This document shows, piece after piece, positions 1 through 8,290 of a stretch of DNA of 64,000 nt. The first letter of the stretch is position 1. The number at the start of each line of letters is the position of its first letter. The DNA is from an uncultured Cellvibrio sp. Its GTDB lineage: Bacteria; Pseudomonadota; Gammaproteobacteria; Pseudomonadales; Cellvibrionaceae. Position numbers and translations under genes: made by a program. The DNA lies in the NCBI GenBank assembly GCA_946480695.1, contig CAMLKG010000021.1, positions 7,087-71,086 of the forward strand, in the 5' to 3' direction. The notes under the pieces are model-generated. The model saw only the letters and a list, made by a program, of their open reading frames with translations, was not told where the DNA came from and made no database searches.

Positions 1-2175
1 TCTGGCTGAAAAATGTTGGTTTGTGGTTGAAGGATTTTGATCTTGTCGCACAGGGGGTACATCCTGGTAGCTGTGCAGTTGCGCGTAATAACCTTGTTGG
101 CAAATTAATTCACTATGCGAACCCTGCTCAACAATATGGCCCTTATTCATTACGATAATGCGGTTGCAAATACGCACGGTGCTTAGGCGGTGGGCAATGA
201 TAAAGACCGTGCGGCCTTTACAGATTTGCGCCATGTTGTCCTGGATGATGCGTTCGGATTCGTAATCGAGCGCACTGGTGGCTTCATCGAAAATCAGGAT
301 TTTGGGATTGGTGAGTAACGCGCGGGCAATTGCCAACCGCTGGCGTTGGCCACCGGAAAGGTTACTGCCCTGCTCGCCTACCAGGGTGTCGTAAGCTTCC
401 GGTAAATCCACAATAAATTCATGGGCACCGGCCAGTTTGGCAACGGCCACAACCTGTTCCATGGTGGCGGCGGGGTTGGTCAGGGCAATGTTTTCACGCA
501 CGGTTTGGTTAAAGAGGAAGTTTTCTTGCAGTACCACACCGATGTTGCGCCTGAGCCAGGCGGTATCCACCATGGCAAGGTCTACGCCATCCACCATCAC
601 CCTGCCCGCTTCCGGTATATACAAGCGCTGGATTAATTTGGTGAGCGTGCTTTTGCCCGAACCGGAGCGACCGACAATGCCGATGATTTCCCCAGGTTGA
701 ACCTGCAAATTAAATTGATCAAGAATGACGGGGCCATCGTGGCGATAACGGAAACGCACATGTTCAAAATTTACTTGCCCGCTGATGGATGGCAGTGTGG
801 AGCGATTGGGGTTGTAACCCGGTTCGCGCGGGGTATTTAAAATATCGCCCAGGCGTTCGATGGAAATACCGGCTTGCTGGAAGTCTTGCCAGAGCTGGAC
901 GAGTTTCAGGATCGGGCCGCTCACGCGACCGGCGAGCATGTTGAAGGCAATCAATTCACCCACGGTGAGTTCACCGGCAATCACCAAATGGGCGCCCCAC
1001 CAGATAATGCCCAGGGTCATTAATTTATTGATCAAACCCGCAATTTGGTTGGCCACATTGCCAAGGTTTTGGCTGCGGAAGGAGGCATTCACATAATTGG
1101 CGAGCTGGTCTTCCCACTTGCGTTGCATTTGCGGTTCCACCGCCATGGTTTTTACGGTTTGCACGCCGGTAACCGATTCGGTAAGGAAGGCGGTATTGGC
1201 GGCACCGTATTTGAATTTTTCGTTCAAGCGATGGCGCAGGATGGGTGTGATAAATACTGAAAGGATGATGTAACAGGGAATCGTGGCGGCGACCACAAAA
1301 AATAACGTGGTGCTGTAGTACCACATCACCAGCAGGAAGACGATAGTGAAGCCCAGGTCCAGGATAAGCGTGAGCGCACTGCCGGTAATAAAATTGCGGA
1401 TGGTATCCAACTCATGCACACGCGCGACATTCTGCCCTACCTGACGCGCTTCAAAATAGGCCATGGGCAATGCCATCAAGTGATGGAACAAGCGCGAGCC
1501 CAATTCCACATCCACGCGGCTGGTGGTGTGGGACATCACATAACTGCGGATACCGCCGAGCATTGCTTCAAAAATCGCAATCGCAAAGAAACCGAAGGCG
1601 ATCACATCGAGCGTACTGAAGCCGCGATGCACCAGCACTTTATCCATCACTACCTGAAACAACAACGGTGTAATCAGCGCAAACAATTGCAGGAAAAATG
1701 ATGCGATGATGACTTCGCCAAACAATTTCCGGTATTTAACGAGCGAAGGAATAAACCAACTGATATCGAATTTTTGTTGCAGGCTTTCGCGCAGGCCCAA
1801 CCGGCGTGCAAGGAAAATAATCTCGCCGGACCAGAGCGCGGAAAATTCATCCGCACTCAATGTTTTAGGTGTGGGTTCACGCAAGTCCTGCACCAAAACC
1901 TTAGTGGGCACACCCTCTTCCTCTGCCACCCGCGCAAGGATGATGTAATCTCCCGTCACCGTTTTAACGATGGCAGGCAAGCTGGACCCGATCAATTTTT
2001 GCAGCGGGAGTGTGAATGATTTCGCCCGAAAGGTTAGCGTTTTGGCGGCGCGAAGGATTTCAGTGTTGCCAAAAGGTTGGCCGGGAATAGCGAATTGGTG
2101 GGAAAGTTGGGTGGCATCAGCGGGGAGCTGGTGGAATCCTGCAAGTGCTACCAAGCACTGTAAACCTGTATCCAT
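1..2175 (-). CDS. Type I secretion ABC transporter, HlyB/RtxB family (3' end beyond window)
   Basis: An inner-membrane permease-ATPase that exports an RTX toxin, adhesin or similar protein with an HlyD-type adaptor and TolC. The frame stays open from ATG 2175 to base 1, giving 725 residues, about the full length of HlyB, so only a few C-terminal residues are probably missing. Residues 1-125 form a C39-like domain whose start (MDTGLQCL) has Thr where true C39 peptidases have the catalytic Cys, so it should bind substrate without cleaving it. The membrane domain follows at about 150-430. The ATPase has Walker A GRSGSGKS at 502-509 (Lys508 as in HlyB), the LSGGQ signature at 606-610, Walker B near 630 and an H-loop His near 661. 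No cargo or adaptor gene lies inside the window. Family assignment is firm; the substrate is unknown. Confidence 0.93.
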   Translation of the reverse strand, partial: MDTGLQCLVALAGFHQLPADATQLSHQFAIPGQPFGNTEILRAAKTLTFRAKSFTLPLQKLIGSSLPAIVKTVTGDYIILARVAEEEGVPTKVLVQDLREPTPKTLSADEFSALWSGEIIFLARRLGLRESLQQKFDISWFIPSLVKYRKLFGEVIIASFFLQLFALITPLLFQVVMDKVLVHRGFSTLDVIAFGFFAIAIFEAMLGGIRSYVMSHTTSRVDVELGSRLFHHLMALPMAYFEARQVGQNVARVHELDTIRNFITGSALTLILDLGFTIVFLLVMWYYSTTLFFVVAATIPCYIILSVFITPILRHRLNEKFKYGAANTAFLTESVTGVQTVKTMAVEPQMQRKWEDQLANYVNASFRSQNLGNVANQIAGLINKLMTLGIIWWGAHLVIAGELTVGELIAFNMLAGRVSGPILKLVQLWQDFQQAGISIERLGDILNTPREPGYNPNRSTLPSISGQVNFEHVRFRYRHDGPVILDQFNLQVQPGEIIGIVGRSGSGKSTLTKLIQRLYIPEAGRVMVDGVDLAMVDTAWLRRNIGVVLQENFLFNQTVRENIALTNPAATMEQVVAVAKLAGAHEFIVDLPEAYDTLVGEQGSNLSGGQRQRLAIARALLTNPKILIFDEATSALDYESERIIQDNMAQICKGRTVFIIAHRLSTVRICNRIIVMNKGHIVEQGSHSELICQQGYYAQLHSYQDVPPVRQDQNPSTTNQHFSAR

Positions 2176-2291
2176 GGTCTATCCATCTAATATAAACAAG
2201 AAATAACATTTGGAAATGAAGATAAAGCGGCGCAATTCTAAACAAAGCCGCCGCATACTTCAATTACATCCATGAAATCTGTTAATAATTG
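2176..2291. other. Short gap between treS-mak and the ABC transporter
   Basis: 116 bases between two genes on the minus strand. I see no clear terminator hairpin, so the transporter could be read through from the upstream trehalose synthase gene or have its own weak promoter. Only a weak GGA-type ribosome site precedes the transporter ATG. Confidence 0.4.
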
Positions 2292-5200
2292 TTACGCCGG
2301 GCCTTTATTCAACTGCCCCAGTTTTTCCTCCAATTCCCGCAAATGTATTGGTAGCAAACTGGCATTTGCGGCGGTACGCAGGGACTGGTTGATTCGGTTT
2401 TCCAGGGATGCGTATTGCAAGGTTAGCGCGATGCGTTCGGGATGTGACCACCATTGCGGCAAGGATTCGGTTGTCTCCTGGTAGGATTTATAAAACGCGG
2501 TTTTCACGCGGTGGCGATATAAAATAGCCAAGGCCTGGGCTTGTTCCATATCGGCGAGGGGGTCGGCATTACCGATATTACGCACTGCTGCTGTAGCGGC
2601 GTCATCAAACGATAATAAAATATCGGCAACATCATTAAACGGCGTTGCCGGAGTACGTGAAGCTGCCCGCACCACAGCGGGCGCATCATCGAATTCACCG
2701 AAGAACGCATCTCCCCGTACCACCAGGATTTGCCCCAAATGTAAATTACCGTGGGTGCGTATTAATGGGCTTGAATGCAGTTGCGAAATAGTTGATTCGA
2801 TGTGCTGCGCAATTGTGGGGACGTTTGTTTCAAAACGCGCTGCAAATTCACTAATTTCATGTTGGGGATGCAGCTTTAATAAACGAATTAATTCATTCAT
2901 TCGATGGTTTATTCGTGTTGCCCAGGATATTAAGTCTTCGCTGTCTGCTTCCCTCATACCAAATCCAGGGCGCGCGGAAGGTTGCGCTAATATCCTGTGC
3001 ATTTCGCCTAAGCGTTTCCCCATAACGCGTGCAAAATTTTCCAATTCCACCAACGCCGGGGCCTGTTCATTCATGCTGGAATAGCCCGCGGTCGTTTGAT
3101 CGCGAAAGCCGCGCTCCAGGGTGTTTTGTGTCCATTGCCAGGCATCGCCCTGATCCGCCAGATATTCCTGCAACACTGCGAGGGTGGTGGAACCCTGCTG
3201 GTCTACGCGCTGCATTTCACCGTAAATCCTCACCGCATTCGTGTATTGTTGTTCGTGGAGGTAATCGCTTAATTCCCCGAATGGATGTGGACCATAAATA
3301 AGGCTCCGCACAGGTTTGATTACCACCGCAGCGCCTACAATCACCAGCAAACTGTTTTGCTGGGAAACCATCTGGACATCATTTATTTGTGCTTCATTGA
3401 TGGACGGCGCATCGGCTTTTAAGAAAAACTGGATTTCCGAATTTTCGTATTTATAAATGTGTTTTTGATAGAAACACCCTATTAACTTGCGATTGAATTC
3501 CGCCGCACTGAATGCGTCGGCCAATAAACCGGCAACGCGTTTTTGCCGTAGCCGCGCCAGGGTAAGTTGTTTGCTTAGGCTGCTGGCATGGTTTTCCGCG
3601 ATAAATGCCAGCGCAAGGTGGTAGCGGGCGCTCGCTGTACCCCCGTTATGTATTTCCAATTCTGCGAATACATAAAGTTCCGCATCATTACCGAATGATA
3701 ATGGATTATCCAAACGGATATTTTCAGCCAGTCCGGGCCAATAATGGAACCAGCAGCGGTTTTGCAAATACACCGGCAGGCATTCATTTTCCAGCATGGT
3801 TTTTGCGGACGGTAAAAAAATTTCCAGCAGCGTTAATTTGATGATGATGGTGGGTAATTCCGGCATATTATCCACCGGCGTTACCGACCAGTTACGCATT
3901 TGTGATTCATCCACCAACAAAAACCAGTAAAAACCATAGGGTGGCAAGGTCAATTGATAATTCAATTTGGTGATGGCAGGAAATAAGGTTCCACCAATCA
4001 TTTCAATGGGAATTTTTCCAGCATAGGAAGCCAGGTCCAGCTCACCCGCTTGCGCAGCGCGCGACATGTTCGCCACACACAAAATAATTTCATTAGTGTC
4101 GTCAGCCTTATACTCCCGCAAGTAAGCAAGAATACGACGATTGGCCGGGAACAACATTTTTAACCCGCCGCGACCAAACGCTTTTTGTTGCTTGCGCACG
4201 GATAACATTCTGCGCGTCCAATTTAAAAGTGAATGCGCATCGCGCGCCTGGGCTTCAACATTAATCGCCTGGAAGCCGTAAAGCGGGTCCATGATTAACG
4301 GCAAGGTTAAGCCCGCCGGGTCCGCGCGTGAAAAACCGCCGTTGCGGTCATTACTCCATTGCATAGGGGTGCGAACACCGTGGCGGTCGCCCAAAAAAAT
4401 ATTGTCCCCCATTCCGATTTCATCGCCGTAATAAATGGTAGGGGTACCGGGCATGGACAATAACAGGCTCTTTAATAATTCGATGCGACGCCGGTCCCGC
4501 TCAACCAGCGGAGCCAGGCGACGGCGTATACCCAAATTAAGGCGCGCCCGTTTGTCATTGGCGTAATGGTTCCATAAATAATCGCGCTCCTGGTCGGTAA
4601 CCATTTCCAGCGTTAACTCGTCGTGGTTGCGCAAAAAAATTGCCCATTGGCAGTTGTCCGGGATATCGGGCATCTGCCGCAAGATATCGATAATGGGGAA
4701 ACGGTCTTCCTGTGCAATCGCCATATACATGCGCGGCATTAAGGGAAAATGGAATGCCATATGGCATTCGTCGCCGTGCCCAAAATATTGCTGGATATCT
4801 TCCGGCCATAAATTGGCTTCCGCCAGTAGCATGCGGTCGGGGTAATGCTCATCTAATTCAGCGCGGATTTTTTTGAGCACCGCGTGGGTCTCCGGTAAAT
4901 TTTCATTCGCTGTTCCTTCGCGTTCAACCAGGTAGGGAATCGCATCCAGGCGCAAGCCATCCACCCCCATGTCAAACCAGAAACGCATAATTGACAACAC
5001 TTCCTTCAAGACTTCCGGATTATCAAAATTCAGATCCGGCTGGTTTGAATAAAACCGGTGCCAAAAATATTGTTCCGCCACCGGGTCCCAGGTCCAATTG
5101 GAATTTTCCGTGTCGGAGAAAATAATGCGTGTACCTTCGTATTTTTGATTGGTATCAGACCACACATAAAATTCGCGGGCCTTTGAACCTTTTTTTGCGT

Positions 5201-5579
5201 GCCGCGCTTTTTGGAACCAGGGATGCTGGTCCGACGTGTGATTGATGACCAACTCGGTAATAATTCGCAACCCGCGTTTGTGCGCCTCCTGGATAAACTG
5301 GCGCACTTCGCCCATGGTGCCGTAACTCGGCTCTATCGCGCGGTAGTCCGCAATGTCGTAACCATCATCGCGCATCGGGGATGGATAAAATGGCAACAAC
5401 CAAATGGCATTGACGCCAAGTTCAGCAATGTAATCCAATTTGGCAATTAAACCGGGGAAGTCCCCTACCCCGTCATTGTTGGAATCGAAATAGGATTTCA
5501 CATGAACCTGATAGATAACCGCGTCTTTGTACCAGGTAGGATCGTTTAGAAAAATAGTGCGATTATTTTTTTTGGCCAT
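2292..5579 (-). CDS. treS: Trehalose synthase fused to a degenerate maltokinase domain (TreS-Mak)
   Basis: A cytoplasmic enzyme of 1095 residues. The N-terminal part (about 1-540) is a GH13 trehalose synthase that interconverts maltose and trehalose. The GH13 triad is intact: nucleophile Asp212 (GLRLDAIPYL), acid/base Glu254 (LLAEANLWPE) and Asp320 (FLRNHDE). The C-terminal part has the layout of a maltokinase, which normally makes maltose-1-phosphate from maltose and ATP for GlgE. The N-lobe Lys (VVIKPVRSL) and the Glu of ELSDYL remain. However, the catalytic HGD motif reads HGN (943-945), and the metal-binding DFEGEP motif reads EFDDAP (962-967). The kinase half is therefore probably inactive, while the TreS half should work. 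The start at ATG 5579 follows GTGAGG/TAGG purine-rich sequence. No glgE is present in the window. Confidence 0.93.
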   Translation of the reverse strand: MAKKNNRTIFLNDPTWYKDAVIYQVHVKSYFDSNNDGVGDFPGLIAKLDYIAELGVNAIWLLPFYPSPMRDDGYDIADYRAIEPSYGTMGEVRQFIQEAHKRGLRIITELVINHTSDQHPWFQKARHAKKGSKAREFYVWSDTNQKYEGTRIIFSDTENSNWTWDPVAEQYFWHRFYSNQPDLNFDNPEVLKEVLSIMRFWFDMGVDGLRLDAIPYLVEREGTANENLPETHAVLKKIRAELDEHYPDRMLLAEANLWPEDIQQYFGHGDECHMAFHFPLMPRMYMAIAQEDRFPIIDILRQMPDIPDNCQWAIFLRNHDELTLEMVTDQERDYLWNHYANDKRARLNLGIRRRLAPLVERDRRRIELLKSLLLSMPGTPTIYYGDEIGMGDNIFLGDRHGVRTPMQWSNDRNGGFSRADPAGLTLPLIMDPLYGFQAINVEAQARDAHSLLNWTRRMLSVRKQQKAFGRGGLKMLFPANRRILAYLREYKADDTNEIILCVANMSRAAQAGELDLASYAGKIPIEMIGGTLFPAITKLNYQLTLPPYGFYWFLLVDESQMRNWSVTPVDNMPELPTIIIKLTLLEIFLPSAKTMLENECLPVYLQNRCWFHYWPGLAENIRLDNPLSFGNDAELYVFAELEIHNGGTASARYHLALAFIAENHASSLSKQLTLARLRQKRVAGLLADAFSAAEFNRKLIGCFYQKHIYKYENSEIQFFLKADAPSINEAQINDVQMVSQQNSLLVIVGAAVVIKPVRSLIYGPHPFGELSDYLHEQQYTNAVRIYGEMQRVDQQGSTTLAVLQEYLADQGDAWQWTQNTLERGFRDQTTAGYSSMNEQAPALVELENFARVMGKRLGEMHRILAQPSARPGFGMREADSEDLISWATRINHRMNELIRLLKLHPQHEISEFAARFETNVPTIAQHIESTISQLHSSPLIRTHGNLHLGQILVVRGDAFFGEFDDAPAVVRAASRTPATPFNDVADILLSFDDAATAAVRNIGNADPLADMEQAQALAILYRHRVKTAFYKSYQETTESLPQWWSHPERIALTLQYASLENRINQSLRTAANASLLPIHLRELEEKLGQLNKGPA

Positions 5580-6107
5580 TGCCTAACCTCACCTAGCCTT
5601 ATGAAAAAAATACACCTTATTAGTTTATTAACTAAGCATTCACACATTGGGAAATACGCTGCCATCCCTATCATTGTGCAATATACAGACCAGTAAATTT
5701 TCAGTGTTAACACAGCACCGCACCCATCAACCAAACGAAGCGCCACTGCTGTTTTTCCTTACTTTTTTTCCTTACCTCTGTTTTTCCTTAATAGTGTCGT
5801 TTGGAAAATCAATGTCTCCATGCAGGTTGCGCATTAGCAAACACCACCTGGCTATTTGAAATAATTACAATATCCGTTGCGGAAAATCTTTAATCGCGGA
5901 AAATTTGGAATTTTTTTTTATGAAAGGGATTTTTTCTATTTATCCGGTGCCCCAGAAATAACTGCTAAAAGCGGGACATTTAAATGCCCCTTCGCATTGG
6001 TAGCAGTCACAAGGAAACAAATCTGGCTTGATTGTTGCCTATAGCAAAATACAACAATTATAGGCTCATGATTAGTAATTAATTTTTAACTACAGAGAGG
6101 AACCATC
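5580..6107. other. Divergent intergenic region with pyrimidine repeats and a palindrome
   Basis: 528 A+T-rich bases between divergently transcribed treS and the DUF4142 gene, so it must hold promoters in both directions. It contains three copies of TTTTTCCTTA (5752, 5765, 5781) and an 18-base palindrome with one mismatch, arms GGGACATTT/AAATGCCCC, at 5973-5990. A possible -10 element TATAGC lies near 6040, but I see no convincing -35. No gene is supported here. Confidence 0.5.
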
Positions 6108-6656
6108 ATGAAAAATATTAAGCACGTTATGGCACCATTGTTCGCATTTTTGTTAGGCGCCAGCAGCTTTTATGCAATGGCCGATGTGGATGTAGATGAC
6201 TTTGTTGAGGAGGCATCTGAAAAAAATATTGCTGAAATTGAAGCGGGAAAATTAGCATTGGAGAAATCCCAAACAGCATCGGTAAGGGCTTTTGCGCAAA
6301 AAATGATTAATGACCATACCGCTAACAATACCGAGCTGCGCAGTATCGCTGCCAGTAAGAAAGTGGAATTGTCTGACGATGCTGCGCTGGCCAGCAAAGC
6401 CAAAGCCACACTCATGAAACAACGTGACGGTGAATCGTTTGACGCAGCGTACGCCAATAACCAGGTTAAAGCGCACCGCGACGCCATTGAGTTTTATAAG
6501 AAGGCATCAAAATCCAAGGACACTGAAGTGCGCACCTTTGCGGTAGCCGCTTTGCCGAAATTGCAGCATCACCTGCAAGACGCCGAGACGCTGGTGAGCG
6601 AACTGGCAAAAAATAGTGAAACCCTTGATAACACCGCTGATCGTAACGACGAGTAA
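6108..6656 (+). CDS. DUF4142 exported protein
   Basis: 182 residues with an N-terminal signal peptide (MKNIKHVMAPLFAFLLG, likely cut after the Ala-Met-Ala near residue 25), so probably periplasmic. The mature part matches the DUF4142 family, a ferritin-like helical fold. Typical features are FVEEASEKNIAEIEAGKLA, then FAQKMINDHTANNTEL and a late HHLQDAETL helix. The biochemical role of the family is not established; members often sit in stress-related loci. The ATG at 6108 follows a strong AGAGAGGA ribosome site. It begins a plus-strand run with the Rho_N-type protein, MscS and the trehalose operon, which suggests an osmotic or stationary-phase stress context (inference). Confidence 0.88.
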   Translation: MKNIKHVMAPLFAFLLGASSFYAMADVDVDDFVEEASEKNIAEIEAGKLALEKSQTASVRAFAQKMINDHTANNTELRSIAASKKVELSDDAALASKAKATLMKQRDGESFDAAYANNQVKAHRDAIEFYKKASKSKDTEVRTFAVAALPKLQHHLQDAETLVSELAKNSETLDNTADRNDE

Positions 6657-6751
6657 TTTGCCCGGCGTTGTGTGACGCACGCGCTATCCGAAAGATGCGT
6701 TGCTTTCTTTCGGATAGCAATGGGTTGCTTATATTGATAAAGGAGGAACCT

Positions 6752-7129
6752 ATGCCTCGTTCTAGCGATAGCAAAGCAAAATACACCGACAAACAAAAAC
6801 GCAAAGCGGAACACATAGAAGACAGTTACAAAGACAAAGGGGTTTCCAGCGGAAGGGCTGAGCAGATTGCCTGGGCAACAGTCAACAAACAATCCGGTGG
6901 CGGTGAAAAATCAGGATCGGGCGTTAAGAAATCCGAAGCGGCAAAACGCCAGGCGCGCCAGGACTCAGCGCATCGCGCGGCTGATCATCGCAAAAATAAA
7001 GGCGATCCCGATACATTGGAAGGACAAACCAAAACCCGATTGCTGGAAAAGGCGCGGCAGAAAAATATTTCCGGGCGTTCCACTATGAATAAACAGGAAT
7101 TAATCCTGGCCTTGCGTAAGGCGTCTTAA
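6752..7129 (+). CDS. Small basic protein with C-terminal Rho_N/SAP-like motif
   Basis: 125 residues, very rich in Lys, Arg, Ser and Gly. The N-terminal part (KYTDKQKRKAEHIEDSY ... GVSSGRAEQIAWATVNK) is a conserved block often annotated in Pseudomonas as a plasmid-stabilisation-like protein. The C-terminal 35 residues (TKTRLLEKARQKNISGRS ... KQELILALRKAS) look like the helix-extended-helix Rho N-terminal/SAP fold that binds nucleic acid. A central linker of about 40 residues appears disordered. The start at 6752 is chosen because AAAGGAGG sits just upstream; the longer open frame from 6668 lacks such a site. Nucleic-acid binding is an inference from the motif and charge. A plasmid role is unlikely in this chromosomal setting. 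Confidence 0.8.
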   Translation: MPRSSDSKAKYTDKQKRKAEHIEDSYKDKGVSSGRAEQIAWATVNKQSGGGEKSGSGVKKSEAAKRQARQDSAHRAADHRKNKGDPDTLEGQTKTRLLEKARQKNISGRSTMNKQELILALRKAS

Positions 7130-7170
7130 ACCTGCAAGAAAACAGTTCTTTATTCGGGCGGATGTAGTCT

Positions 7171-8277
7171 ATGTTTAACGAATGGTTGGAACGGTATCCG
7201 GAGCTCACCTGGTTGGGCATTGCCATAGTCGTTTTTATTATCCTGGCGATAATTGCCCGAATCTTCAGTCGCATTATTGTTCGCGTTTTCAGTCCTTTTT
7301 CTTTTGCACGGGATATTTTGGAACGGATTCGAGACCCCATCCATTTACTGATTCCATTGATCGGTGTCCAAACCGTTGCGCGCTCAGCGCCCCAGGATGT
7401 GTGGGGGATTGGCGCTTTCAGCCACATTATCCTATTAGCCATCATTGCCACGGTAACCTGGCTGGGTTTGCGCGCCGTGGATGCCGTGCAGCAATTAATT
7501 TACAAACATAACCCAATTAATGTGAGCGACAATTTGCACGCGCGGCGCATCCAAACGCAAACCCGCGTGCTGGTCCATACATTGAGTTTTTTAGTGATTT
7601 TATTCGGCCTCGCCGCGATGTTGATGACTTTTCCGATTGCGCGGCAATTCGGTACGAGCATGTTGGCATCGGCAGGGGTCGCAGGCCTGGTGCTGGGCTT
7701 TGCCGCCAAGCCGGTATTGGGAAATTTGATTGCCGGTTTACAAATCGCCATTACCCAACCCATCCGCCTGGATGACGTTGTTATTGTCGCCGGTGAATGG
7801 GGGCGGATCGAGGAAATCACCGGTACCTATGTAGTGGTGCGTATCTGGGACGACCGCCGCCTGATCGTTCCCTTGCAGTGGTTTATCGAAAACCCATTCC
7901 AGAACTGGACGCGCAAAACTACCGAACTCTTGGGTTTCCTGTATTTGTGGCTGGATTATTCCGTGCCGATCGAGCCTATACGTGAAGAGGCAACGCGCCT
8001 TTGCAAGGAAGTTCCCGAGCTTTGGGATGGCAGGGTTTGCGGCGTGCAAATTACCGAGACGGATGACAGGAGCATCCAGGTGCGCGTGCTGATCAGTACC
8101 ACCGACTCTTCCAAAAACTGGGATTTGCGCTGCTACCTGCGTGAAAACCTTATCAAGTTCATCACGAAAAATTATCCCGATTCATTGCCGCAAGTGCGTG
8201 CAACCCTGCGCGAGAAAGAACCACCTGCACCACAAGTGGAAGAACATCCGACCCCTGAACGTCAACCCCCGGTATAA
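7171..8277 (+). CDS. MscS-family mechanosensitive ion channel
   Basis: 368 residues, an inner-membrane channel expected to release solutes on hypo-osmotic shock. The N-terminal half has several hydrophobic segments at about 12-32, 85-105 and 135-155. These are followed by the pore-lining TM3 with Ala/Gly packing (ASAGVAGLVLGFAAKPVLGN, about 166-190) and the beta domain (LDDVVIVAGEWGRIEEI). The C-terminal tail is Pro-rich (EEHPTPERQPPV). It ends 13 bases before the glgA start, so it may be co-transcribed with the trehalose/glycogen operon. That pairing makes sense: trehalose is accumulated under high osmolarity and channels vent it on downshift. It resembles the small MscS-like or YbdG-like group more than classical MscS; the exact subfamily is uncertain. 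Confidence 0.9.
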   Translation: MFNEWLERYPELTWLGIAIVVFIILAIIARIFSRIIVRVFSPFSFARDILERIRDPIHLLIPLIGVQTVARSAPQDVWGIGAFSHIILLAIIATVTWLGLRAVDAVQQLIYKHNPINVSDNLHARRIQTQTRVLVHTLSFLVILFGLAAMLMTFPIARQFGTSMLASAGVAGLVLGFAAKPVLGNLIAGLQIAITQPIRLDDVVIVAGEWGRIEEITGTYVVVRIWDDRRLIVPLQWFIENPFQNWTRKTTELLGFLYLWLDYSVPIEPIREEATRLCKEVPELWDGRVCGVQITETDDRSIQVRVLISTTDSSKNWDLRCYLRENLIKFITKNYPDSLPQVRATLREKEPPAPQVEEHPTPERQPPV

Positions 8278-8290
8278 GAGACCCATTTTT

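Noticed and set aside
6030..6050. Possible sigma-S promoter (CTATAG-like -10) before the DUF4142 gene
   Set aside because: The -10 resembles an RpoS element, but no supporting -35 or second feature is present, so I did not call it as a promoter.
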